From assembly GCA_003153055.1 (NCBI GenBank), contig PMBV01000250.1, forward strand, positions 477 to 5,961: a stretch of 5,485 bases of DNA, written 5' to 3'. Source of the DNA: Myxococcales bacterium. GTDB taxonomy: Bacteria > Myxococcota > Myxococcia > Myxococcales > Myxococcaceae. Position 1 is the stretch's first letter, and the number at the start of each line of letters is the position of its first letter. The notes under the pieces are model-generated. The model was not told the origin of the DNA and did no database searches. It was given only the letters and a program-made list of their open reading frames with translations. The position numbers were made by a program, and so were the translations under genes. Positions 1-5,485 of this stretch are shown piece by piece.

Positions 1-653
<653 letters not shown>

Positions 654-1091
654 CTACCCGGGCCGGTTGCGGAGATGATCCGCGAGATCGACGAACTTCT
701 GGTCGAGGAACGTGCGCACCGGGCCTTGCACGCCCACTTGATCCAGCGCCTTGCTCATGCAGCGCGTCCACGCGTCACGCAGCCCGATGTCCACCGGCAC
801 GTGGCCGTGACGCATGCGTAGCCGAGGGTGGCCGTGGGTCGCAGTGTAGTCCTGGGGCCCGCCGAGCCACCCGACGATGTAGAGGGCGACCTTGTCTCGC
901 AGCTCGCGGGGCACTTTTCCGGCGTCGTCGAGCCTATGCGTGGCTTTCAGCTCCGGCTCCTCGGCCTCCATGATGTCGTAGAAGGCCTCGACCAACACCT
1001 TGATAGCCTCGGTGCCTCCGAGACGCTGGTAAGGCGTGTCCTCCATGGTGGGGGTCCACGCCTCTTTTCCGTTGATACGAAGTGGAATCAT
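654..1091 (-). CDS. Group II truncated hemoglobin (TrHb2/HbO-like)
   Basis: This is a small cytosolic heme protein of the 2-on-2 globin fold. Known TrHb2 proteins bind O2 tightly and are linked to oxygen handling, NO detoxification or peroxide chemistry; the exact role here is not shown. The length (145 aa) fits the family (about 128-145). Landmarks, aligned by eye to Mycobacterium HbO, are the N-terminal PYQRLGG (20-26), the helix B FYDIM with Tyr B10 = Y38, a probable CD1 His = H52, GWLGGP (74-79), GHPRLRMRH with proximal heme ligand His F8 = H95, and DAW with the TrHb2-specific Trp G8 = W108 followed by RCM. The C-terminus ends in LADHLRNRPG, typical of the family. The ATG at 1091 is supported by GAGGAG three bases upstream. 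The next Met (residue 16) lacks such a site. No signal peptide or membrane segment. It lies between the 186-aa gene (81 bp upstream) and argG (72 bp downstream). Confidence 0.95.
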   Translation of the reverse strand: MIPLRINGKEAWTPTMEDTPYQRLGGTEAIKVLVEAFYDIMEAEEPELKATHRLDDAGKVPRELRDKVALYIVGWLGGPQDYTATHGHPRLRMRHGHVPVDIGLRDAWTRCMSKALDQVGVQGPVRTFLDQKFVDLADHLRNRPG

Positions 1092-1094
1092 GCG

Positions 1095-1100
1095 CTCCTC
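1095..1100 (-). promoter_or_regulatory. Ribosome binding site of the truncated hemoglobin gene
   Basis: GAGGAG on the minus strand, three bases before the ATG at 1091. A second GAGGAA lies about 8 bases further upstream. The site supports the long start over the internal Met codon at residue 16. Confidence 0.7.
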
Positions 1101-1113
1101 GGGTTCCTCGAAA

Positions 1114-1129
1114 CAGGCTTGAGAGCCTG
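1114..1129 (-). terminator. Possible weak rho-independent terminator after the kinase/186-aa gene pair
   Basis: On the minus strand this reads CAGGCT-CTCA-AGCCTG, a perfect 6-bp stem with a 4-base loop, followed directly by TTTC. It sits about 44-60 bases after the stop codon of the 186-aa gene and about 22 bases before the globin start. A short stem and only three T residues make it weak. It could instead act as an mRNA structure or operator in the globin leader. Confidence 0.35.
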
Positions 1130-1172
1130 GGCCTCCTCAAGTCGAGTCGAGTTCTCGTTCAGGTCGCCTCAT

Positions 1173-1733
1173 CTAGTACGCGAGCGCACCCCCGTCGAGG
1201 TGCCTGGCCCCGTCCAGAGCCGGGAGCTGCCAGAAGAGCTGCTCGGGAGCCGGTTCCATCAAGCGCTCCGGCGAAACCGTCGGACTCCACTCTGGGTGAA
1301 GGCTTTCGTTTCTCGTCTGGTGAACCGCGCTCTCGAGGGCCGCGAGGGTGGGGTCAATCAACGCGACCGCGAGCGACCTGGCGTTCTGGGCCTCGAGCTC
1401 CTCAGGTGGGTCAATGGAGGAGACATGGATGCTCGTCTTCAAGGCCTCGTGGAAGGCCCGAAGCACAGCCTCGGGCGTGGCTCCTGGAGGTAGCGTCCTC
1501 ACTGCAGCATCGACGTGACGCCGAATCATGTGAGGCACGTCAGCCAGGAGCGCAGTGGAGAGCGGGTCGATGCCAAGCCGCTTGGCGTCGAGGCCGACGA
1601 CCGCGGCGATCCAAAAGGGCTCCGCGCCCGCTCCTCTGCCGACGGCCAAGACGGCGATTGGCAGTGACACCGCGTCGGGCTCTGTCAGGTCGTGGCAGTA
1701 GCTGATGGTCGCCAGTTGGTAGGACACCTTCAT
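1173..1733 (-). CDS. Unrecognised 186-aa protein coupled to a HipA-like kinase
   Basis: I do not recognise this protein with confidence. It is a soluble-looking 186-aa chain with no signal peptide, membrane segment, Cys/His metal cluster or obvious nucleotide-binding motif. The N-terminus (MKVSYQLATISYCHDL, then a hydrophobic beta-like run AVSLPIAVLAVG at 21-32) loosely resembles the opening of DUF3037 proteins, which are often encoded beside HipA-like kinases. That likeness is weak, and this protein is longer than the usual roughly 120 aa. The middle (about 60-105) looks helical. The C-terminal third is rich in Pro, Glu and Leu. The ATG overlaps the kinase stop codon as ATGA (1730-1733), a translational-coupling arrangement, and GAGGGAACCCC stands just upstream. 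It is almost certainly a real gene because of that overlap and ribosome binding site. A partner or regulator of the kinase is inferred from position only. Confidence 0.75.
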   Translation of the reverse strand: MKVSYQLATISYCHDLTEPDAVSLPIAVLAVGRGAGAEPFWIAAVVGLDAKRLGIDPLSTALLADVPHMIRRHVDAAVRTLPPGATPEAVLRAFHEALKTSIHVSSIDPPEELEAQNARSLAVALIDPTLAALESAVHQTRNESLHPEWSPTVSPERLMEPAPEQLFWQLPALDGARHLDGGALAY

Positions 1734-2572
1734 GGGGTTCCCTCAAGGTAGCCCTGAAGCGCGGTTCGTACCAGCCTACGCCTGTCGAGGAGACCTGCCA
1801 GGAGGAGCTGCTTCTCATCGTCGGAGAGCCACTGCCACGGCACCCGGTGCACGATGTCCGAGACGAGGGCATCGGGCAGGGCTTCTATCTCGTTGATGGC
1901 TTGGTCGAGGACCTGAGCGTTGAGGCACTCGCACATTCGAGGTGGGAAGGGCGCCGGGCGACACGTTCGATAGCCCCCATCTTTCCAAGTCCCAGCGACA
2001 CCCATTGAGAAGGCGTAGTCCAGGAAGATGAAGACTCCCGACCGGTAGTCACTTCCCTCGTACCCGAAGACGATGTTGCTCGGGTGGTCGTTGTGGTCCG
2101 TCTGGTCGAGCCACGTGTCGAACGCGAAGGCGCGCGACGCAGGGAGGCGCATCAAGGCAGAGAGCTCCGGGACGATCGGGCTTTCGCCCTCGGAAAGGAA
2201 GCTCCTGATTTGCCCCCATGAGAACTGATGCGGGTAGAGCAAGAGTGAAACGCATGCCCATCGCTCGGCATCGGGAACCGTCTCGTTGACGGCAAGAAGG
2301 ACGGGCGGCGATGTCACCCCGAGCTCGTAGGCAAGATCCGAGGCTATCTTCTCTCGAGCTGCGCGACGCCAGGCGTGCCGCTTGAGGGGCTTCAGGTAGG
2401 CGCGGCGAGCGGGAACAGCGTCCAGTTCGACGAAGAAGCCACCAGCTTCACCAGGTGCGACGACGAGAAGGCCACCGGCTTGGCTGGAGGCTCGGCGCCA
2501 CCCTCCGGGAAGCTCGACGAGGTCGCGCCACTGGCGGGCGATTTCTCTGTTCCGGTCGGCGACCGTCCCCAT
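1730..2572 (-). CDS. HipA-like (HipA_2/phosphoinositide-kinase-like fold) protein kinase
   Basis: A 280-aa protein with the order of motifs seen in compact HipA-like kinases. The putative ATP-anchoring lysine is in RAYLKP (K61). A helix-C-like segment AAREKIASDLAYELGV follows, with candidate partner Glu E74, then the hinge-side strand WACVSLLLY (105-113). The catalytic region is AFDTWLDQTDH...SNIVFG (150-170), with candidate catalytic Asp D159 or D162 and metal-binding Asn N166. The metal-binding Asp is in FIFLDYAFSMG (D185). Family members phosphorylate proteins, as HipA does to glutamyl-tRNA synthetase, but the target here is unknown. Full-length HipA is about 440 aa, so this is the short form lacking the HipA N-terminal region. 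No membrane segment. The ATG at 2572 is the only usable start: no start codon lies between it and the upstream in-frame stop, and there is no Shine-Dalgarno. Sampled stretches are 58-60% GC against about 68-72% in the M3 and glpK genes, hinting at acquisition. The gene overlaps its downstream partner by 4 bases and follows the peptidase gene by 45 bp. Confidence 0.78.
   Translation of the reverse strand: MGTVADRNREIARQWRDLVELPGGWRRASSQAGGLLVVAPGEAGGFFVELDAVPARRAYLKPLKRHAWRRAAREKIASDLAYELGVTSPPVLLAVNETVPDAERWACVSLLLYPHQFSWGQIRSFLSEGESPIVPELSALMRLPASRAFAFDTWLDQTDHNDHPSNIVFGYEGSDYRSGVFIFLDYAFSMGVAGTWKDGGYRTCRPAPFPPRMCECLNAQVLDQAINEIEALPDALVSDIVHRVPWQWLSDDEKQLLLAGLLDRRRLVRTALQGYLEGTP
1738..1744 (-). 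promoter_or_regulatory. Ribosome binding site of the 186-aa gene
   Basis: GAGGGAA followed by CCCC and the ATG at 1733, inside the last codons of the kinase gene. The context CTTGAGGGAACCCCATG is nearly identical to that of the internal ATG of the M3 peptidase gene (4558). Confidence 0.65.
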
Positions 2573-2579
2573 CGGATGA

Positions 2580-2585
2580 ATTGTA
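2580..2585 (-). promoter_or_regulatory. Candidate -10 box (TACAAT) for a leaderless kinase transcript
   Basis: TACAAT on the minus strand matches the sigma-70 -10 consensus at 5 of 6 positions and is one of the few AT-rich spots in this GC-rich window. It ends 7 bases before the kinase ATG, so transcription would begin at or next to the start codon. That agrees with the lack of a ribosome binding site. No good -35 is seen: the hexamer 17 bases upstream matches about 3 of 6. Confidence 0.35.
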
Positions 2586-2617
2586 CCTGTGGGATTCGCG
2601 AAGGTGGACGTCGAAAG

Positions 2618-4624
2618 CTACCTCGAGCTTCTGGCATTGAGCCAGGTCTCGAACGCCTCGAACGAGTACGGGCGGCCGAGGAAGTCCTGCACCAGCAGCC
2701 CCGCCTCCTTGCTGCCTCCCGGCTCGAGGACCTTCTGTCGGTAGTCCGCCGCCACCGCCGCGTCGAGCATGTCCTTCGAGAAGCGAGTCAGCAGGTCCTT
2801 CGCGATGACGGTGCTCCAGAGGTACGTGTAGTAGGCCGCCGAGTACCCATCGAGGTGGCCGAAGCCGAGCACGAAGTGCGTGCCCTCGACCCACTCGGGG
2901 CGCATGGGCAGGAAGCGCTCCTGGAGGGCCTTCACCGTGCCGTTGGCGTCGAGGCCCGCGCGCTCGTGGAGCGTGAGGCTGACATCGGCGAGGAAGAACT
3001 GGCGCCGCGTGCCCAGGCCGACGCCGAAGTCGCGGGCCGCCCGGAGCTGAGCGACCAGGGCCGCCGGAATGCGTGCCTTGGTCTCGAAGTGCGTCGCGAA
3101 GCCGGCCAGCACTCGCTCGTCGAAGGGCCACTCCTGGAGCAGCATCGAGGGCACCTCGACGAAGTCCCACTCGGTGCGAATGCCAGACACGCCGCCCCAG
3201 CGCTGCCGCCCGGCGAGGAGCTCGTGCAACAGGTGACCGAACTCGTGGAAGAAGGTCTCCACCTCGCTGTGCTGCATCAGGCCCCCGGGGCGAGGGAAGT
3301 TGCACACCAGTGTCGCCTCGGGCAGCTCCTGGCCAGCGCGGCCGACGCTGAGGCCGAACTCGGCGGCGTGCTTGTACTTGCCCTCTCGCGGGTGCATGTC
3401 GAGGTGCAGTCGGCCCAGGCGAGTGTCGCCCTGGTAGAGGTCGAACGTCTCCACGTCTGGGTGCCACACCACCGCGCCTGGGACTGGCTCGAAGCGCAGA
3501 GAAAAGAGCCGGGCCGTCGTCTCCATCACCCCGCGCTTCACGTTGGAGTACTCGAAGTAGGCCCGCAGCGCCTGTGAGTCGAGCCCGTACGACTCGGCCT
3601 TCACTCGGTCTTCGTAGTAGCCGAAGTCCCACGGGTCGAGGGCCTCCGCTCCGGGGACGTCGCGGCGCTTGCGCTCGAGGAGCTCCTTCAGGTCGGCCGT
3701 GGCTCGCGCCAGGGTGGAGGCCCGGCCCCGGTCGATGAAGTCGCGGGCGGCCTCGGCCGTCTTCACCATCTTCGTCTCGGTGGCGTAGGCGGCCCACGAC
3801 GCGTAGCCCAGCAGCGTGGCCAGCTCGTGGCGCTTGTCGAGGAGCGCAGTGAGCACCGCCTTATTCGCTGGCGCCGCCCGCTGCCGGTACGCCTTCCACA
3901 GCGCCTCTCGGACCTTGGGGCTCCGCGCGTACGTCATGACCGGCAGGTAGTCGGGGGTGTTGGTGGTGACGGCCACCGTACCGTCAGCGCCCGCGGGGTG
4001 GGCGTCGAGCCAGTCCTTGGGGAGCCCGGCGAGCTCGGCCGGGTCGGCGTGCACCGTGCGCACGTCGTCGCGAATGTTGCGCCCGAAGGCCTGGCCCAGC
4101 TTCACCAGCTCTTCGTTGAGCCCCTTCACCCGGGCGCGGATGGTGTCGTCGCGATCGACGCCAGCGCGGCGGAATTCCCGGAGTGTCTTGAACACCCAGA
4201 AGCTGGTGACGGCGTCGAGGCCCTTGGCATCGACCTTGGAGAGGGCCTGGTAGACGGCGCGGTTCTGCGCCAGCTCGACCGAGAAGGCGTCGAGCGCTTG
4301 CTCGCAGCCCTCGCAGGCTTGGCGAAACGCCGCGTCGGGGTGAACCTCGCGGGCCAGCCCTGAGCGCTGGGCCATGTTGGAGACCGAGGTGGTCAGCTCG
4401 TCGTAGAGCGACAGCACCTTCGCGTCGGAGCCCTGGGGCAAGGCGACGAGCTCGGCCACCTGGGCCTGGGCCTTCGAGATGACGTCGGTGCACGTGCCGG
4501 TGAAGCGCTCGGGAGTGGAGGCCAGGAGCGAGGCAGCCTCGGGCAGTTTGGCAGACATGGGGTTCCTCAAGTGAGACGCCGTGACGCAACCGGCCAGGGG
4601 GAGGAGGAGCAAAGAGAGACGCAC
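2618..4624 (-). CDS. M3-family zinc oligopeptidase (thimet oligopeptidase-like), probable lipoprotein
   Basis: A metallopeptidase of the thimet oligopeptidase/oligopeptidase A/Dcp family, which cuts short peptides inside a deep channel. The zinc site is visible as HEFGH (H460, E461, H464) within [15 protein letters not shown], with the third ligand E490 in EWDFVEVPS, at nearly the same spacing as in mammalian thimet oligopeptidase (29-30 residues from the first His). The C-terminal substrate-binding signature is [18 protein letters not shown], containing Tyr 594, 598, 599 and 601. The length of 668 aa fits the family (about 680). With the GTG at 4624 the protein begins [13 protein letters not shown], a short signal with lipobox LAGC (Cys13); Val at +2 suggests no inner-membrane retention. 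The GTG has no clear ribosome binding site. An in-frame ATG at 4558 (residue 23) has GAGGAA four bases upstream and would give a 646-aa cytosolic enzyme. It diverges from glpK and lies 45 bp upstream of the kinase gene. Confidence 0.95.
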   Translation of the reverse strand: MRLSLLLLPLAGCVTASHLRNPMSAKLPEAASLLASTPERFTGTCTDVISKAQAQVAELVALPQGSDAKVLSLYDELTTSVSNMAQRSGLAREVHPDAAFRQACEGCEQALDAFSVELAQNRAVYQALSKVDAKGLDAVTSFWVFKTLREFRRAGVDRDDTIRARVKGLNEELVKLGQAFGRNIRDDVRTVHADPAELAGLPKDWLDAHPAGADGTVAVTTNTPDYLPVMTYARSPKVREALWKAYRQRAAPANKAVLTALLDKRHELATLLGYASWAAYATETKMVKTAEAARDFIDRGRASTLARATADLKELLERKRRDVPGAEALDPWDFGYYEDRVKAESYGLDSQALRAYFEYSNVKRGVMETTARLFSLRFEPVPGAVVWHPDVETFDLYQGDTRLGRLHLDMHPREGKYKHAAEFGLSVGRAGQELPEATLVCNFPRPGGLMQHSEVETFFHEFGHLLHELLAGRQRWGGVSGIRTEWDFVEVPSMLLQEWPFDERVLAGFATHFETKARIPAALVAQLRAARDFGVGLGTRRQFFLADVSLTLHERAGLDANGTVKALQERFLPMRPEWVEGTHFVLGFGHLDGYSAAYYTYLWSTVIAKDLLTRFSKDMLDAAVAADYRQKVLEPGGSKEAGLLVQDFLGRPYSFEAFETWLNARSSR
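4563..4568 (-). promoter_or_regulatory. Ribosome binding site for an internal start of the M3 peptidase (ATG 4558)
   Basis: GAGGAA, then CCCC, then ATG. The stretch CTTGAGGAACCCCATG differs by a single base insertion from the start context of the 186-aa gene. This makes the internal ATG a credible alternative or additional start and casts doubt on the GTG at 4624 as the only one. Confidence 0.5.
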
Positions 4625-4647
4625 CGAGGCGATGTAACCCAGCCTCG
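4625..4647. repeat. Inverted repeat CGAGGC-11 nt-GCCTCG abutting the peptidase GTG start
   Basis: Perfect 6-bp arms at 4625-4630 and 4642-4647 flank the spacer GATGTAACCCA, in the 90-bp spacer between two divergent genes. On the peptidase mRNA the hairpin would end at the base before the GTG and would bury the only upstream GAGG. It could equally be a dimeric regulator's operator serving both genes. GC-rich 6-bp arms may also arise by chance in such DNA. Confidence 0.4.
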
Positions 4648-4660
4648 CCGGCTCCGCCCC

Positions 4661-4678
4661 AAGGAAAGGAGTGGAGGA
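4661..4678 (+). promoter_or_regulatory. Purine-rich Shine-Dalgarno-like tract in the glpK leader
   Basis: AAGGAAAGGAGTGGAGGA contains near-perfect anti-Shine-Dalgarno complements (AAAGGAG and GGAGGA) but ends 36 bases before the glpK ATG. No ATG, GTG or TTG follows at a normal spacing; a GTG at 4671 overlaps the tract itself. The ATG at 4715 has only CTCCCC immediately before it. The tract may be a ribosome standby site or a relic of another start. Confidence 0.3.
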
Positions 4679-4714
4679 CGAGCCCGGGCAGACCTACAAC
4701 TCAACGATCTCCCC

Positions 4715-5485
4715 ATGGCCAAGCAACGCGTCGTCCTCTCGGTGGATCAAGGCACCACCAGCACCCGCGCCACGGTGCTGGATGCCAAGCTGAAGGTGCT
4801 GGGCGTCGGGCAGAAGGAGTTCGCCCAGCACTTCCCCAAGCCCGGGCTCGTCGAGCACGACCTGACCGAGGTGTGGGGCACGGTGGAGTGGTGCATCGCC
4901 CGGGCGCTCAAGGTCGCTGGCGTCAGCGGGGCCGAGGTGGTGGCGGTGGGCATTACCAACCAGCGAGAGACCACTGGGCTGTGGCACCGCGGCACGGGCA
5001 CTCCGCTGCACAAGGCCATCGTGTGGCAAGACCGGCGCACCTCGGAGCTCTGCGCCGAGCTCAAGGCCCGCGGCGAGGAGCCGGCCGTGAAAGCCACCAC
5101 CGGCCTGGTGCTGGACCCGTACTTCTCCGGCACCAAGCTGAAGTGGCTGCTCGACCACGTGAAGGGCGCGCGTCAGAAGGCCGAGGCCGGCGAGCTCTGC
5201 TTTGGCACCATCGATACCTGGCTCGTCTACCAGATGACTGGGAAGTCGGCTCACGTGACCGATGTCTCCAATGCCAGTCGAACGCTGCTGTTCGGCCTGG
5301 AGTCGCTGGGATGGGAGGACCAGCTCTTGAAGCTGCTCGACATTCCGCGGGCGGTGCTTCCTCGGGTCGCCGCGTCGTCAGAGCGCTATGGCCTCACCCG
5401 CGGCATGAAGTCGCTGCCCGATGGAGTGCCCGTGGCGGGCATGGCCGGCGACCAGCAGGCGGCGCTGTTCGGCCAGGCGTGCTTC
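4715..5485 (+). CDS. glpK: Glycerol kinase, N-terminal 257 codons (cut by right window edge)
   Basis: GlpK phosphorylates glycerol with ATP to sn-glycerol 3-phosphate in the cytosol, committing glycerol to lipid synthesis or glycolysis. The fragment covers about half of the usual roughly 500 aa and follows E. coli GlpK closely. It shows the FGGY-family phosphate-binding loop DQGTTSTR (11-18), PKPGLVEHD (41-49), the glycerol-binding NQRET (82-86; R84 and E85), AIVWQDRRT (101-109), DPYFSGTK (134-141; Y136), FGTIDTWL (163-170), NASRTLLF (186-193) and [11 protein letters not shown] (244-254) with the catalytic base D246. The ATG at 4715 places the N-terminus exactly where the family begins, and no start codon lies in frame upstream within the spacer. 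The gene diverges from the M3 peptidase. No glycerol facilitator or glycerol-3-phosphate dehydrogenase gene is visible in the part shown. Confidence 0.97.
   Translation, partial: MAKQRVVLSVDQGTTSTRATVLDAKLKVLGVGQKEFAQHFPKPGLVEHDLTEVWGTVEWCIARALKVAGVSGAEVVAVGITNQRETTGLWHRGTGTPLHKAIVWQDRRTSELCAELKARGEEPAVKATTGLVLDPYFSGTKLKWLLDHVKGARQKAEAGELCFGTIDTWLVYQMTGKSAHVTDVSNASRTLLFGLESLGWEDQLLKLLDIPRAVLPRVAASSERYGLTRGMKSLPDGVPVAGMAGDQQAALFGQACF

Noticed and set aside
1139..1152. Short tandem GTCGA repeats (AAGTCGAGTCGAGTT) upstream of the globin gene
   Set aside because: Only two to three copies of a five-base unit; too short to call a repeat element or operator.
2375..3577. Long plus-strand open frame of about 400 codons opposite the peptidase and kinase genes
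   Set aside because: It runs antisense to two genes with clear family motifs, has an Arg/Glu/Leu/Val-biased composition typical of a shadow frame in high-GC DNA, and shows no recognisable motif.
2448..3797. Long minus-strand open frame (449 codons) overlapping the peptidase in another frame
   Set aside because: Its Arg/Gly/Pro-rich low-complexity composition is that of an off-frame GC-rich shadow. The M3 frame carries the zinc motif and full family length.
4694..5254. Minus-strand open frame opposite glpK
   Set aside because: It is antisense to conserved glycerol kinase motifs and looks like a codon-bias shadow.

Overview
The window comes from a high-GC bacterium (about 65-70% GC in most genes). 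The mix of genes is typical of a large delta-proteobacterial/myxobacterial genome: an M3 oligopeptidase with a lipoprotein-like N-terminus, a group II truncated hemoglobin of the GHVPVD type, and the E. coli-type (long) argininosuccinate synthase. The organism assignment is inferred from style and composition, not proven. I see no rRNA, tRNA, CRISPR array, insertion sequence or long repeat.

Layout: five genes lie head to tail on the minus strand and one diverges on the plus strand. Read in the direction of transcription from about 4.6 kb leftwards, they are: an M3 zinc oligopeptidase (4624-2618); a HipA/phosphoinositide-kinase-like protein kinase (2572-1730); an unrecognised 186-aa protein overlapping it by an ATGA (1733-1173); a group II truncated hemoglobin (1091-654); and the first 193 codons of argininosuccinate synthase argG (581-1, running off the left edge). 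To the right, glycerol kinase glpK starts at 4715 on the plus strand and runs off the right edge. The two divergent units share a 90-bp spacer (4625-4714) holding a 6-bp inverted repeat and a purine-rich stretch.

Four of the six genes are ordinary metabolism or housekeeping: glycerol phosphorylation, arginine biosynthesis, oxygen/NO-binding globin, and peptide degradation. The accessory part is the two-gene cassette at 1173-2572. It pairs a compact HipA-like kinase with a partner of unknown family. The genes are translationally coupled, the kinase gene is visibly lower in GC (about 58-60% in sampled stretches), it has its own TACAAT -10-like box placed as for a leaderless mRNA, and a small hairpin with a T-run lies after the second gene. 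This is the best candidate here for an under-described system. Its function (toxin-antitoxin, phage defence or signalling) cannot be settled from sequence alone.

A second point of interest is the M3 peptidase. It has two plausible starts: a GTG giving a short lipobox signal (LAGC), and a downstream ATG with a strong ribosome binding site whose context is almost identical to that of the 186-aa gene. The same locus could therefore make a membrane-anchored and a cytosolic enzyme.
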